8,657 nt of DNA from SVFI01 sp045546735 (GTDB lineage Bacteria > Bacillota > Clostridia > Lachnospirales > Lachnospiraceae): positions 1 to 8,657 of the forward strand of contig JAZQDJ010000098.1 of NCBI GenBank assembly GCA_045546735.1, in the 5' to 3' direction. The stretch's first letter is position 1. Each line of letters starts with the position of its first letter. Position numbers and translations under genes: made by a program. Below are positions 1 to 6,757 of this stretch, one piece after another. Below the pieces are notes generated by a model. The model was not told where the DNA came from, searched no databases, and worked only from the letters and a program-made list of their open reading frames with translations.

Positions 1-885
1 AAGTTCCATGCTAAGTATCCAAACATTCCAGTAGGATGCTCCGAATACGGCTGTGAAGCTCTCAACTGGCATAATTCAGATCCAAAACAAGGGGATTATA
101 CAGAAGAGTATCAAGCATATTATGACGAAGAATTAATCAAACAATTGTTTACTAGAAAATACCTTTGGGCAACACATGTATGGAACATGTTTGACTTCGG
201 TGCTGATGCAAGATGCGAAGGCGGCGAGGACGGACAGAACCACAAAGGTCTTGTGACATTTGACCGTAAATACAAAAAAGACTCCTTCTACGCTTACAAA
301 GCATGGTTATCAGATGATCCATTCGTACACATCTGCGGAAAACGTTATGTGGACAGAGTAGAAGATGAGACAAAAGTAACTGTTTACTCGAACCTTCCGG
401 AAGTAGAACTTTTCGTGAACGGAAAGAGTCTCGGAAAACAGAAATCCGAAGAACATTTCTTCTATTTCATGGTTCCGAATGCAGGCGAGAGCAATCTTGT
501 GGCAGTTGCAGGCGATTGTAAAGATGAAAGCTTTATTCGCAAAGTTGATACAATGAACGAGGCTTACATTTTAAGAGAAAAAGGCGCTGTTCTTAACTGG
601 TTCGATATCACAGAAGTAGAAGGCTGCTATTCTTTAAATGATACAGTCGGCGATATCATGAAGTCTCAGGAAGGTCAGGCACTCTTCGGAAATATGATGA
701 AGGCATTCGGCGGCGGTGAGAACTCAATGATTAAACCGGAGAACATGGGACAGATGATGAAGATGATGGAAAGCTTTACCGTTCTTCGTTTGATGAAACT
801 GATGGGGGCAGCCAATGTCACAGTGACAAAAGAGCAGATGCTCGGTTTAAATGCACAGCTTAACCAGATTAAAAAAGTTGATTAA
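1..885 (+). CDS. Glycoside hydrolase family 2 enzyme, probable beta-glucuronidase (5'-truncated by window edge)
   Basis: This is the C-terminal 294 codons of a GH2 exo-glycosidase; frame 1 is open from base 1 to a TAA at 883-885 and the true start lies upstream. Visible parts are the end of the catalytic TIM barrel, with the motif SEYG (bases 40-51; its Glu at 43-45 matches the GH2 nucleophile), then WNMFDFGADAR and QNHKGLVTFDRK. The NHK at 238-246 fits the N-x-K motif that contacts the carboxylate in beta-glucuronidases. A beta-sandwich domain (DUF4982-like, with VYSNLPEVELFVNGKSLG) spans fragment residues about 125-185, followed by a methionine-rich tail. The glucuronate operon begins 24 nt downstream, so the enzyme probably frees glucuronate from beta-glucuronides. 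A beta-galactosidase-type GH2 is the main alternative, because related enzymes can carry similar N-x-K sequences. Any signal peptide would lie outside the window. A TTG at 145 is only an internal codon. Confidence 0.85.
   Translation, partial: KFHAKYPNIPVGCSEYGCEALNWHNSDPKQGDYTEEYQAYYDEELIKQLFTRKYLWATHVWNMFDFGADARCEGGEDGQNHKGLVTFDRKYKKDSFYAYKAWLSDDPFVHICGKRYVDRVEDETKVTVYSNLPEVELFVNGKSLGKQKSEEHFFYFMVPNAGESNLVAVAGDCKDESFIRKVDTMNEAYILREKGAVLNWFDITEVEGCYSLNDTVGDIMKSQEGQALFGNMMKAFGGGENSMIKPENMGQMMKMMESFTVLRLMKLMGAANVTVTKEQMLGLNAQLNQIKKVD
631..882 (+). other. Methionine-rich C-terminal tail module of the GH2 enzyme
   Basis: The last 84 residues, beginning at SLNDTVGDIM, follow the beta-sandwich domain and are not part of the GH2 core. 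They hold 12 methionines, ten of them within 37 residues (NMM, ENM, QMMKMM, LMKLM). Predicted by eye they are mainly helical, with a Gly-rich turn (AFGGGENS) and an ending of the form TKEQMLGLNAQLNQIKK. From memory, tails with a similar pattern (S-L-x-D-T-x-G-D, a central hydrophobic stretch, then T-x-E-x-L-x-x-L-N-x-x-L) occur at the ends of other clostridial glycosidases, including GH3 enzymes. The role is unknown to me; oligomer contact or protein-protein docking is inference. Confidence 0.5.
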
Positions 886-893
886 TTGTAAAA

Positions 894-900
894 GAAGGAG
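894..900 (+). promoter_or_regulatory. Ribosome binding site of uxuA
   Basis: GAAGGAG ends nine bases before the ATG at 910. It lies in the 24-nt gap after the GH2 stop, which has no recognisable promoter or terminator, so uxuA is probably read from the same transcript as the glycosidase gene. Confidence 0.8.
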
Positions 901-909
901 AAATTTGCC

Positions 910-1977
910 ATGGAAATGACATTAAGATGGTATGGTTCCAAATTTGATACAGTAACGTTAAAACAGATCCGTCAGATTCCGGGTGTGACAGGTGTTATCA
1001 CAACACTTTACGATACGACACCGGGAGAAGTGTGGAGTAGAGAACGTATCCGTGCGATGAAGGAAGAAGTTGAGGCGGCAGGACTTCACATTGCAGGTAT
1101 CGAGAGTGTAAACATTCATGATGCCATCAAGACAGGTGCTCCGGAGAGAGATCAGTATATCGCAAACTATATTGAGACACTGGAAAATCTCGGTCAGGAA
1201 GATATCCACCTTGTATGCTACAATTTTATGCCGGTATTTGACTGGACAAGAACTGAACTTGCACGTATGAGACCGGATGGTTCTACCGTTCTTGCTTACA
1301 CTCAGGAAGCAGTAGATGCGCTTGACCCTGAAAAGATGTTTGAGTCAATTGCAGGTGATATGAACGGTACGATTATGCCGGGCTGGGAGCCGGAGCGTAT
1401 GGCGAAAGTAAAAGAGTTATTTGCTCTTTACAAAGACATCGACGATGACAAGTTATTCGATAACTTAAAATATTTCCTTGAGAAGATTATGCCGGTTTGT
1501 AACAAATACGACATTAACATGGCAATCCATCCGGATGATCCGGCTTGGAGTGTATTCGGACTTCCGCGTATCATCATCAACAAAGAGAATATCCTGCGCA
1601 TGATGAACATGGTAGACGATCCGCACAACGGAGTGACATTCTGTTCGGGTTCTTACGGAACAAACTTAAACAATGATCTTCCGGATATGATCCGTGCACT
1701 TAAGGGAAGAATTCATTTTGCACATGTTCGTAACTTGAAATTTAACTCACCGACAGACTTTGAGGAGGCAGCACACCTTTCTTCTGACGGAACGTTCGAT
1801 ATGTATGAAATTATGAAAGCGCTTTATGAAATCGGATTTACAGGCCCGATTCGTCCGGACCACGGAAGAATGATCTGGGATGAAGTGGCAATGCCTGGTT
1901 ACGGTTTGTACGACAGAGCACTTGGAGCGACTTATTTGAACGGCCTTTGGGAAGCGATTGAGAAGGGGGCAAAATAA
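910..1977 (+). CDS. uxuA: Mannonate dehydratase UxuA
   Basis: This 355-residue protein dehydrates D-mannonate to 2-keto-3-deoxy-D-gluconate (EC 4.2.1.8) in the cytoplasm. It has the features of the UxuA family, a xylose-isomerase-like TIM barrel: MTLRWYGSKFDTVTL at the N-terminus, MAIHPDDPAW around residue 204, TFCSGSYG at 243-250, FAHVRN at 270-275 and IRPDHGR at 314-320. By comparison with studied family members the metal ligands should be His207, Cys245, His272 and Asp317; all four are present, so the Fe/Mn site looks intact. The length fits the family, whose members are about 350-395 residues. The ATG at 910 has a good ribosome binding site; a second ATG two codons on is less likely. The TAA abuts the uxuB ATG with no gap. 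Nothing looks damaged or foreign. Identification is firm. Confidence 0.97.
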   Translation: MEMTLRWYGSKFDTVTLKQIRQIPGVTGVITTLYDTTPGEVWSRERIRAMKEEVEAAGLHIAGIESVNIHDAIKTGAPERDQYIANYIETLENLGQEDIHLVCYNFMPVFDWTRTELARMRPDGSTVLAYTQEAVDALDPEKMFESIAGDMNGTIMPGWEPERMAKVKELFALYKDIDDDKLFDNLKYFLEKIMPVCNKYDINMAIHPDDPAWSVFGLPRIIINKENILRMMNMVDDPHNGVTFCSGSYGTNLNNDLPDMIRALKGRIHFAHVRNLKFNSPTDFEEAAHLSSDGTFDMYEIMKALYEIGFTGPIRPDHGRMIWDEVAMPGYGLYDRALGATYLNGLWEAIEKGAK

Positions 1978-3594
1978 ATGAAATTAAGTCATGCAGAGAT
2001 TTTGAATAAAAAGCAGTGGGAAGACAAAGGCTACCGTCTTCCGAAGTATGACAGAGAAAAAGTAATGACAGCGACGAAGGAGAATCCTTTTTGGATTCAC
2101 TTCGGCGCAGGTAATATTTTCCGTGCTTTTCAGGCAAATGTAATGCAGAACCTGTTAAATGACGGTGTTCTTGACAGAGGTCTTGTAGTAGCGGAAGGTT
2201 TTGATTATGAAATTATCGAAAAAATGTACCGTCCGCATGATGACTATTCATTACTTGTAACATTAAAGGCTGACGGAAACATTGAAAAGACCATCATCGG
2301 AAGTATCGTGGAATCTTGTATTCTTGATTCCGAGGATGACAAGGAGTTTGCGAGACTCCGTGAGATTTTTGAAAAAGATTCTCTTCAGATGGCAACATTC
2401 ACGATTACAGAAAAGGGATACAGCCTTGTAAACGGAAAAGGTGATCTTCTTCCGGCGGTAGAGGCAGACTTTACAGCAGGACCGTCAAAACCGGCAAGCT
2501 ATATCGGTAAAGTGGTTTCTCTTCTTTATACCCGTTATCAGGCGGGTGAAAAGCCGATTGCAATGGTAAGTATGGATAACTGCTCGCATAACGGTGACAA
2601 ACTTTATGCTGCAGTAAGTACATTTGCAGAAAAATGGGCAGAAAACGGTTTGGTAGACAAAGGATTTGTCGGATATATCAATGACAAAAACAAAGTATCC
2701 TTCCCATGGTCTATGATTGATAAGATTACACCTCGTCCGGATGCTTCCGTGGAAGCTATTTTAAAAGAGGACGGACTGGAAGACCTTGAGCCGGTGATTA
2801 CAAGTAAAAACACATATGTGGCACCGTTTGTAAATGCAGAAGAGTGCGAGTATCTTGTCATTGAAGATGCATTCCCGAACGGTCGTCCGGAGCTTGAATG
2901 CGGCGGGCTTATGTTTACAGAGCGTGAGACAGTAGATAAAGTGGAGAAAATGAAAGTTTGTACTTGCTTAAATCCGCTTCATACATCACTTGCTGTTTAC
3001 GGATGTCTTCTCGGATACGATAAGATTTCCGAGGAAATGAAAGATCCTGAATTGCGTAAATTGGTAGAAGTGATCGGATACAAAGAGGGACTTCCGGTAG
3101 TTATCAATCCGGGGATTCTTGATCCGAAACAGTTTATTGACACTGTATTAAATGTCCGTATTCCGAACCCGTTTATGCCGGACACTCCACAGCGTATTGC
3201 TACAGATACTTCGCAGAAACTTGCAATCCGTTTCGGTGAGACAATCAAAGCATATAAGGCATCAAGCGAGCTTGATGTGATGGATTTAAAACTTATTCCG
3301 CTCGTATTTGCAGGATGGCTCCGTTATCTTATGGCAGTAGATGATGAAGGCAAGGCATTTGAACTGAGTCCGGATCCGCTTCTTGATACGGTTTGTCCAT
3401 ATGTGGCAGATATCAAACTCGGAGACGACGTTGATGTGGAAGCGGCGCTGAAAAAAGTACTTTCAGACAAATCCATCTTCGGTGTAGATTTATATGAAGC
3501 AGGTCTAGCAGAAAGAGTTTGCGGATATTTTAAAGAACTGATTGCAGGTCCGGGAGCTGTTCGAGCTACTTTAAAGAAATATGTGGAGGCATAA
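1978..3594 (+). CDS. uxuB: Fructuronate reductase / D-mannonate oxidoreductase UxuB
   Basis: This 538-residue NAD-dependent enzyme belongs to the polyol-specific long-chain (mannitol) dehydrogenase family and should reduce D-fructuronate to D-mannonate (EC 1.1.1.57). Seen in order: the nucleotide-binding motif HFGAGNIFRAF (41-51), SMDNCSHNG (198-206), FPWSMIDKITPRP (242-254), the active-site segment KVCTCLNPLHTSLAVYG (326-342), and NPFMPDTPQRIATDTSQK (397-414). Lys326, Asn332 and His335 are the likely catalytic counterparts. Spacing here is K-x5-N-P-L-H, whereas mannitol dehydrogenase has K-x4-N-G-S-H. It is about 50 residues longer than E. coli UxuB. The ATG directly follows the uxuA stop, and the AAGGGGG binding site at 1963-1969 lies inside uxuA, suggesting translational coupling. 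Tagaturonate reductase (UxaB) is the alternative, but pairing with uxuA favours UxuB. Confidence 0.93.
   Translation: MKLSHAEILNKKQWEDKGYRLPKYDREKVMTATKENPFWIHFGAGNIFRAFQANVMQNLLNDGVLDRGLVVAEGFDYEIIEKMYRPHDDYSLLVTLKADGNIEKTIIGSIVESCILDSEDDKEFARLREIFEKDSLQMATFTITEKGYSLVNGKGDLLPAVEADFTAGPSKPASYIGKVVSLLYTRYQAGEKPIAMVSMDNCSHNGDKLYAAVSTFAEKWAENGLVDKGFVGYINDKNKVSFPWSMIDKITPRPDASVEAILKEDGLEDLEPVITSKNTYVAPFVNAEECEYLVIEDAFPNGRPELECGGLMFTERETVDKVEKMKVCTCLNPLHTSLAVYGCLLGYDKISEEMKDPELRKLVEVIGYKEGLPVVINPGILDPKQFIDTVLNVRIPNPFMPDTPQRIATDTSQKLAIRFGETIKAYKASSELDVMDLKLIPLVFAGWLRYLMAVDDEGKAFELSPDPLLDTVCPYVADIKLGDDVDVEAALKKVLSDKSIFGVDLYEAGLAERVCGYFKELIAGPGAVRATLKKYVEA
3585..3589 (+). promoter_or_regulatory. Ribosome binding site that fixes the kdgA start
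   Basis: GGAGG lies inside the last codons of uxuB, six bases before the ATG at 3596. It supports that ATG over the in-frame ATG at 3581, which precedes the site and would add five residues (MWRHN) overlapping uxuB. Confidence 0.85.
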
Positions 3595-3595
3595 C

Positions 3596-4237
3596 ATGAT
3601 TAAAGTATTAGAAGATATTCAGAAAATCGGTATTGTACCGGTTGTTGTAATTGATGATGTGAAAGACGCCCAGCCGCTTGCAAAAGCACTTTGCGACGGA
3701 GGCCTTCCATGTGCAGAGGTAACTTTCCGTACAGAGGCAGCAGAGGAATCCATCCGTATTATGGCTGAAAAGTTTCCGGAGATGCTCATCGGTGCAGGAA
3801 CGGTTCTTACAACAGAGCAGGTGGACAGAGCAGTTGCAGCGGGTGCAAAATTTATTGTTAGCCCGGGCTTAAATCCGCGTATTGTAAAATACTGCGTGGA
3901 GAAAAATATTCCGATTACTCCGGGTTGTTCAAGTGCAAGTGATATAGAACAGGCGCTTGAAAACGGACTTGAAGTTGTAAAATTTTTCCCGGCAGAGCCT
4001 GCAGGCGGACTTCCGATGATTAAGGCGCTGGCAGCACCTTATGTCGGTGTAAAATTTATGCCGACCGGCGGAATTAACCAGGATAACGTAAGAGAGTATT
4101 TAAAATACAATCGTATTCTTGCCTGCGGCGGAAGCTGGATGGTAAAAGGCGACCTGATGAAAGCAGGCGACTTTGCAAAGATTACGGAACTCACAAAAGA
4201 AGCAGTAGAAATTGTAAAAGAAAGTAGAGGGAACTAA
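3596..4237 (+). CDS. kdgA: 2-keto-3-deoxy-6-phosphogluconate aldolase KdgA
   Basis: This 213-residue class I aldolase splits KDPG into pyruvate and glyceraldehyde-3-phosphate (EC 4.1.2.14), the last step of the pathway. It matches the KDPG/KHG aldolase family at its normal length: IVPVVVIDD near the N-terminus, AEVTFRT (40-46) with the catalytic Glu41 and Arg45, IGAGTVLT (65-72), FIVSPGLNP (86-94), ITPGCSSASDIEQA (107-120), VVKFFPAE (127-134) with the Schiff-base Lys129, and MPTGGI (155-160) in the phosphate-binding region. All key residues are present. The start at 3596 is chosen over 3581 because the GGAGG lies between them. The gene starts one base after the uxuB stop and ends one base before kdgK. 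Some members also cleave 2-keto-4-hydroxyglutarate; sequence alone does not exclude this side activity. Confidence 0.96.
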   Translation: MIKVLEDIQKIGIVPVVVIDDVKDAQPLAKALCDGGLPCAEVTFRTEAAEESIRIMAEKFPEMLIGAGTVLTTEQVDRAVAAGAKFIVSPGLNPRIVKYCVEKNIPITPGCSSASDIEQALENGLEVVKFFPAEPAGGLPMIKALAAPYVGVKFMPTGGINQDNVREYLKYNRILACGGSWMVKGDLMKAGDFAKITELTKEAVEIVKESRGN

Positions 4238-4238
4238 A

Positions 4239-5261
4239 ATGGGTAAAGTAGTTACTTTTGGTGAACTTATGCTCAGACTTGCGCCGGAAGGATATTATCG
4301 TTTTGCGCAGGTAGATAAATTCGGGGCAACATTCGGCGGCGGAGAAGCAAACGTAGCAGTTTCGCTTGCAAACTACGGCTTTGATGCAGCATTTGTATCA
4401 AAACTCCCGAAACATGAAATCGGACAGGCAGCGATCAATTCGCTCCGCAAATACGGCGTAGACGTATCAGGTGTTGCCAGAGGCGGAGACAGAGTCGGCA
4501 TTTATTATTTGGAAAAAGGTGCGTCACAGAGACCTTCCAAAGTTATTTATGACCGTGCAGGTTCTTCTATCTATACAGCATCAAAAGATGATTTTGATTG
4601 GAAGAAGATTTTTGAAGGGGCTGATTGGTTCCATTTTACAGGTATTACACCGGCACTTAATGATGATGTGGCAGCTATCTGCTTAGATGCATGTAAAGCG
4701 GCCAAAGAAGCAGGAGTTAAAATTTCTTGTGACTTAAATTACCGTAACAAGCTTTGGAGCAAAGAAAAGGCCGGACAGGTAATGGGTGAGCTTTGCAAAT
4801 ATGTGGATGTTTGTATTGCAAATGAGGAAGATGCAGCAGATGTTTTCGGTATTCATGCGGCAAATACAGATGTGACTGCAGGTGAAGTAAATCATGAAGG
4901 TTACAAAGATGTAGCGCGGCAGCTTGCAGATTGTTTCGGTTTTGAGAAAGTAGCGATTACACTTCGTGAATCACTATCTGCAAATGATAACAACTGGTCA
5001 GCAATGCTTTATGACGGAAGCGAATATCATTTCAGCAAGAAATATAAAATGCATATCGTAGACCGTGTGGGCGGCGGTGACAGTTTTGGCGGCGGACTTA
5101 TCGCAGCACAGCTTTCAGGATACGACTCGCAGCGTTCTATTGAGTTTGCAGTGGCAGCTTCCTGCCTGAAACACTCTATTGAGGGTGACTACAACATGGT
5201 AAGCATGGAAGAAGTAGAGAAACTTGCAGGCGGTGACGGTTCCGGCCGTGTACAGAGATAA
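4239..5261 (+). CDS. kdgK: 2-keto-3-deoxygluconate kinase KdgK (PfkB family)
   Basis: This 340-residue PfkB/ribokinase-family sugar kinase most likely phosphorylates 2-keto-3-deoxygluconate to KDPG with ATP (EC 2.7.1.45). Visible motifs are the N-terminal VVTFGELMLRL strand, the first PfkB signature region GGGEANVAVSLANYG (33-47), the substrate-side GIYYLEKGASQRPSKVIYDR (87-106), CDLNYRNKLW (164-173), and the second signature DRVGGGDSFGGG (275-286), in which Asp281 is the catalytic base and the glycines form the anion hole. The sequence has the pattern of the clostridial KdgK branch, and its place between kdgA and uxaC supports the substrate. The ATG at 4239 follows the kdgA stop by one base and uses AGAGGGA at 4226-4232 inside kdgA. 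The C-terminus ends in an unremarkable Gly-rich GGDGSGR tail. Other PfkB substrates are possible but unlikely here. Confidence 0.94.
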   Translation: MGKVVTFGELMLRLAPEGYYRFAQVDKFGATFGGGEANVAVSLANYGFDAAFVSKLPKHEIGQAAINSLRKYGVDVSGVARGGDRVGIYYLEKGASQRPSKVIYDRAGSSIYTASKDDFDWKKIFEGADWFHFTGITPALNDDVAAICLDACKAAKEAGVKISCDLNYRNKLWSKEKAGQVMGELCKYVDVCIANEEDAADVFGIHAANTDVTAGEVNHEGYKDVARQLADCFGFEKVAITLRESLSANDNNWSAMLYDGSEYHFSKKYKMHIVDRVGGGDSFGGGLIAAQLSGYDSQRSIEFAVAASCLKHSIEGDYNMVSMEEVEKLAGGDGSGRVQR

Positions 5262-5265
5262 GAGC

Positions 5266-5270
5266 GGAGG
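5266..5270 (+). promoter_or_regulatory. Ribosome binding site that fixes the uxaC start
   Basis: GGAGG sits seven bases before the ATG at 5278, in the 16-nt gap after kdgK. It supports that ATG and argues against an in-frame TTG at 5224, which lies inside kdgK. Confidence 0.85.
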
Positions 5271-5277
5271 CTTTAGA

Positions 5278-6684
5278 ATGAAAGCATTTATGGATAAAGA
5301 TTTCCTGTTATCTACGGAGACAGCCAAAAAACTGTATCATGAGTATGCAGAGGTAATGCCGATTGTTGATTATCACTGCCATATTAATCCGCAGGAAATT
5401 TATGAAGACCGGAAGTTTGATAATATTACGCAGGTATGGCTTGGCGCCGATCATTATAAATGGCGCCAGATGCGTTCCAACGGAGTTGATGAAAAGTATA
5501 TTACCGGGGATGCAACGGACAGAGAAAAGTTTCAGAAATGGGCAGAAACGCTTGAGATGGCGATTGGTAATCCGTTGTATCATTGGAGTCATTTAGAACT
5601 TCAGAGATATTTCGGTTATGACGGTGTTTTAAACGGTGATACGGCAGAACTTGTGTGGCAGGTGTGCAATGAGAAGTTAGCACAAGCTGACATGTCGGCA
5701 AGAAATCTTATTAAGCGTTCCAACGTAACACTTCTTTGCACCACAGATGACCCGATTGATTCATTGGAATGGCACAAAAAGTTAGCAGAGGACAACTCTT
5801 TTGATGTGCAGGTACTTCCTGCGTGGAGACCGGACAAGGCGATGTATCTTGAAAAGCCGGATTGGACAGCGTATCTTACAAAACTTTCCGAAGTGAGCGG
5901 AGTGCAGATTAGCAGTTTTGCATCTCTTGTGGAGGCGCTTAAGATACGTATTGAATTTTTTGCTTCTATGGGATGCTCGGTTTCCGATCATGGAATGGCG
6001 TATGTTATGTATGCGCCGGCAGCGGAAGATGAAGTGGAAGCAATCTTTGCAAAACGCTTTGCGGGAGAGGTGTTGACAGAAGCCGAAGAAGCAAAATTTA
6101 AGACAGCATTTATGGTAGAGATGGGAAAAGAGTACCACAAACGCAATTGGGTAATGCAGCTTCATTACGGTGTGAAGCGTGATAACAGCCAGCGGGTGTT
6201 TCGGGCTGTCGGACCGGATACAGGTGTTGATTGTATCAGCAACTATACTCCGTCTGCGCAGCTTGCAGATTTCCTGAATGCACTTGATATTACAGATGAA
6301 CTTCCAAAGACGATTATTTATTCCTTAAATCCGATTGATAATGCAGCTATCGGAACCATTATCGGTTGTTTCCAAAATAGTTCGGCAATCGGAAAAATCC
6401 AGCAGGGAAGTGCATGGTGGTTTAACGATCATAAACCTGGAATGCAGGAGCAGATGACAAGTTTGGCAAGCCTCGGACTTTTGGGTAATTTCATCGGAAT
6501 GTTGACAGATTCAAGAAGCTTTTTATCTTATACGAGACATGAGTATTTCCGTCGTATTATGTGTGAGCTGATTGGCGGATGGGTCGAAAACGGTGAGTAT
6601 CCGGCAGACTATAAGACACTCGAAAAGATTGTCAAAGGTATTTCTTATAATAACGCAGTGAGGTACTTCGGGTTCGATCTGTAA
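5278..6684 (+). CDS. uxaC: Glucuronate (uronate) isomerase UxaC
   Basis: This 468-residue amidohydrolase-superfamily enzyme interconverts D-glucuronate and D-fructuronate (EC 5.3.1.12), the first cytoplasmic step after release of glucuronate; family members usually also act on galacturonate. Its length matches E. coli UxaC (about 470). Typical motifs are VDYHCHINP (30-38) with the metal-site pair His33/His35, HLELQRYFGYDG (105-116), TTDDPIDSL (155-163), PAWRPDKA (181-188), SDHGMAY (236-242), LHYGVKRDNS (295-304), GPDTGVDCI (312-320), WWFNDHKPGM (380-389) and GMLTDSRSFLSYTRHEYFRR (407-426), the last carrying the conserved Asp411. The start at 5278 is set by the GGAGG; translation from TTG 5224 would add 18 residues overlapping kdgK. 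It is the last gene of the operon, followed 32 nt on by a terminator. There is no uxaA or uxaB beside it, so here it serves the glucuronate branch. Confidence 0.97.
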   Translation: MKAFMDKDFLLSTETAKKLYHEYAEVMPIVDYHCHINPQEIYEDRKFDNITQVWLGADHYKWRQMRSNGVDEKYITGDATDREKFQKWAETLEMAIGNPLYHWSHLELQRYFGYDGVLNGDTAELVWQVCNEKLAQADMSARNLIKRSNVTLLCTTDDPIDSLEWHKKLAEDNSFDVQVLPAWRPDKAMYLEKPDWTAYLTKLSEVSGVQISSFASLVEALKIRIEFFASMGCSVSDHGMAYVMYAPAAEDEVEAIFAKRFAGEVLTEAEEAKFKTAFMVEMGKEYHKRNWVMQLHYGVKRDNSQRVFRAVGPDTGVDCISNYTPSAQLADFLNALDITDELPKTIIYSLNPIDNAAIGTIIGCFQNSSAIGKIQQGSAWWFNDHKPGMQEQMTSLASLGLLGNFIGMLTDSRSFLSYTRHEYFRRIMCELIGGWVENGEYPADYKTLEKIVKGISYNNAVRYFGFDL

Positions 6685-6716
6685 AAACAGATTGTGAGAA
6701 GGGTTTTCTATATATG

Positions 6717-6752
6717 AAAAGCGACACAAGGGATATGTTTTGTGTCGCTTTT
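6717..6752. terminator. Bidirectional Rho-independent terminator
   Basis: A perfect 13-bp stem, AAAAGCGACACAA (6717-6729) with its complement at 6740-6752, encloses a 10-nt loop. The base is A-rich on the left and T-rich on the right (TTTTTAT), so it gives a U tract on either strand. It lies between the ends of uxaC (6684) and the convergent regulator gene (6758) and should end both transcripts. On the minus strand it starts only 5 nt after the stop codon. Confidence 0.9.
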
Positions 6753-6757
6753 TATAT

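Noticed and set aside
5224..5277. TTG at 5224 as the start of uxaC.
   Set aside because: It overlaps the end of kdgK, and the GGAGG at 5266-5270 points to ATG 5278, which also gives the normal family length.
5782..6165. Minus-strand open frame of 127 codons inside uxaC.
   Set aside because: It lies wholly antisense to a well-conserved enzyme gene, its product is Cys/His/Phe-rich without a family pattern, and no ribosome binding site or neighbour supports it.
6171..6187. Possible catabolite-repression (cre-like) sequence around GTGAAGCGTGATAACA inside uxaC.
   Set aside because: Spacing between the TG and CG cores is one base short of the cre consensus and the site is deep in a coding region; no cre match was seen in the divergent region either.
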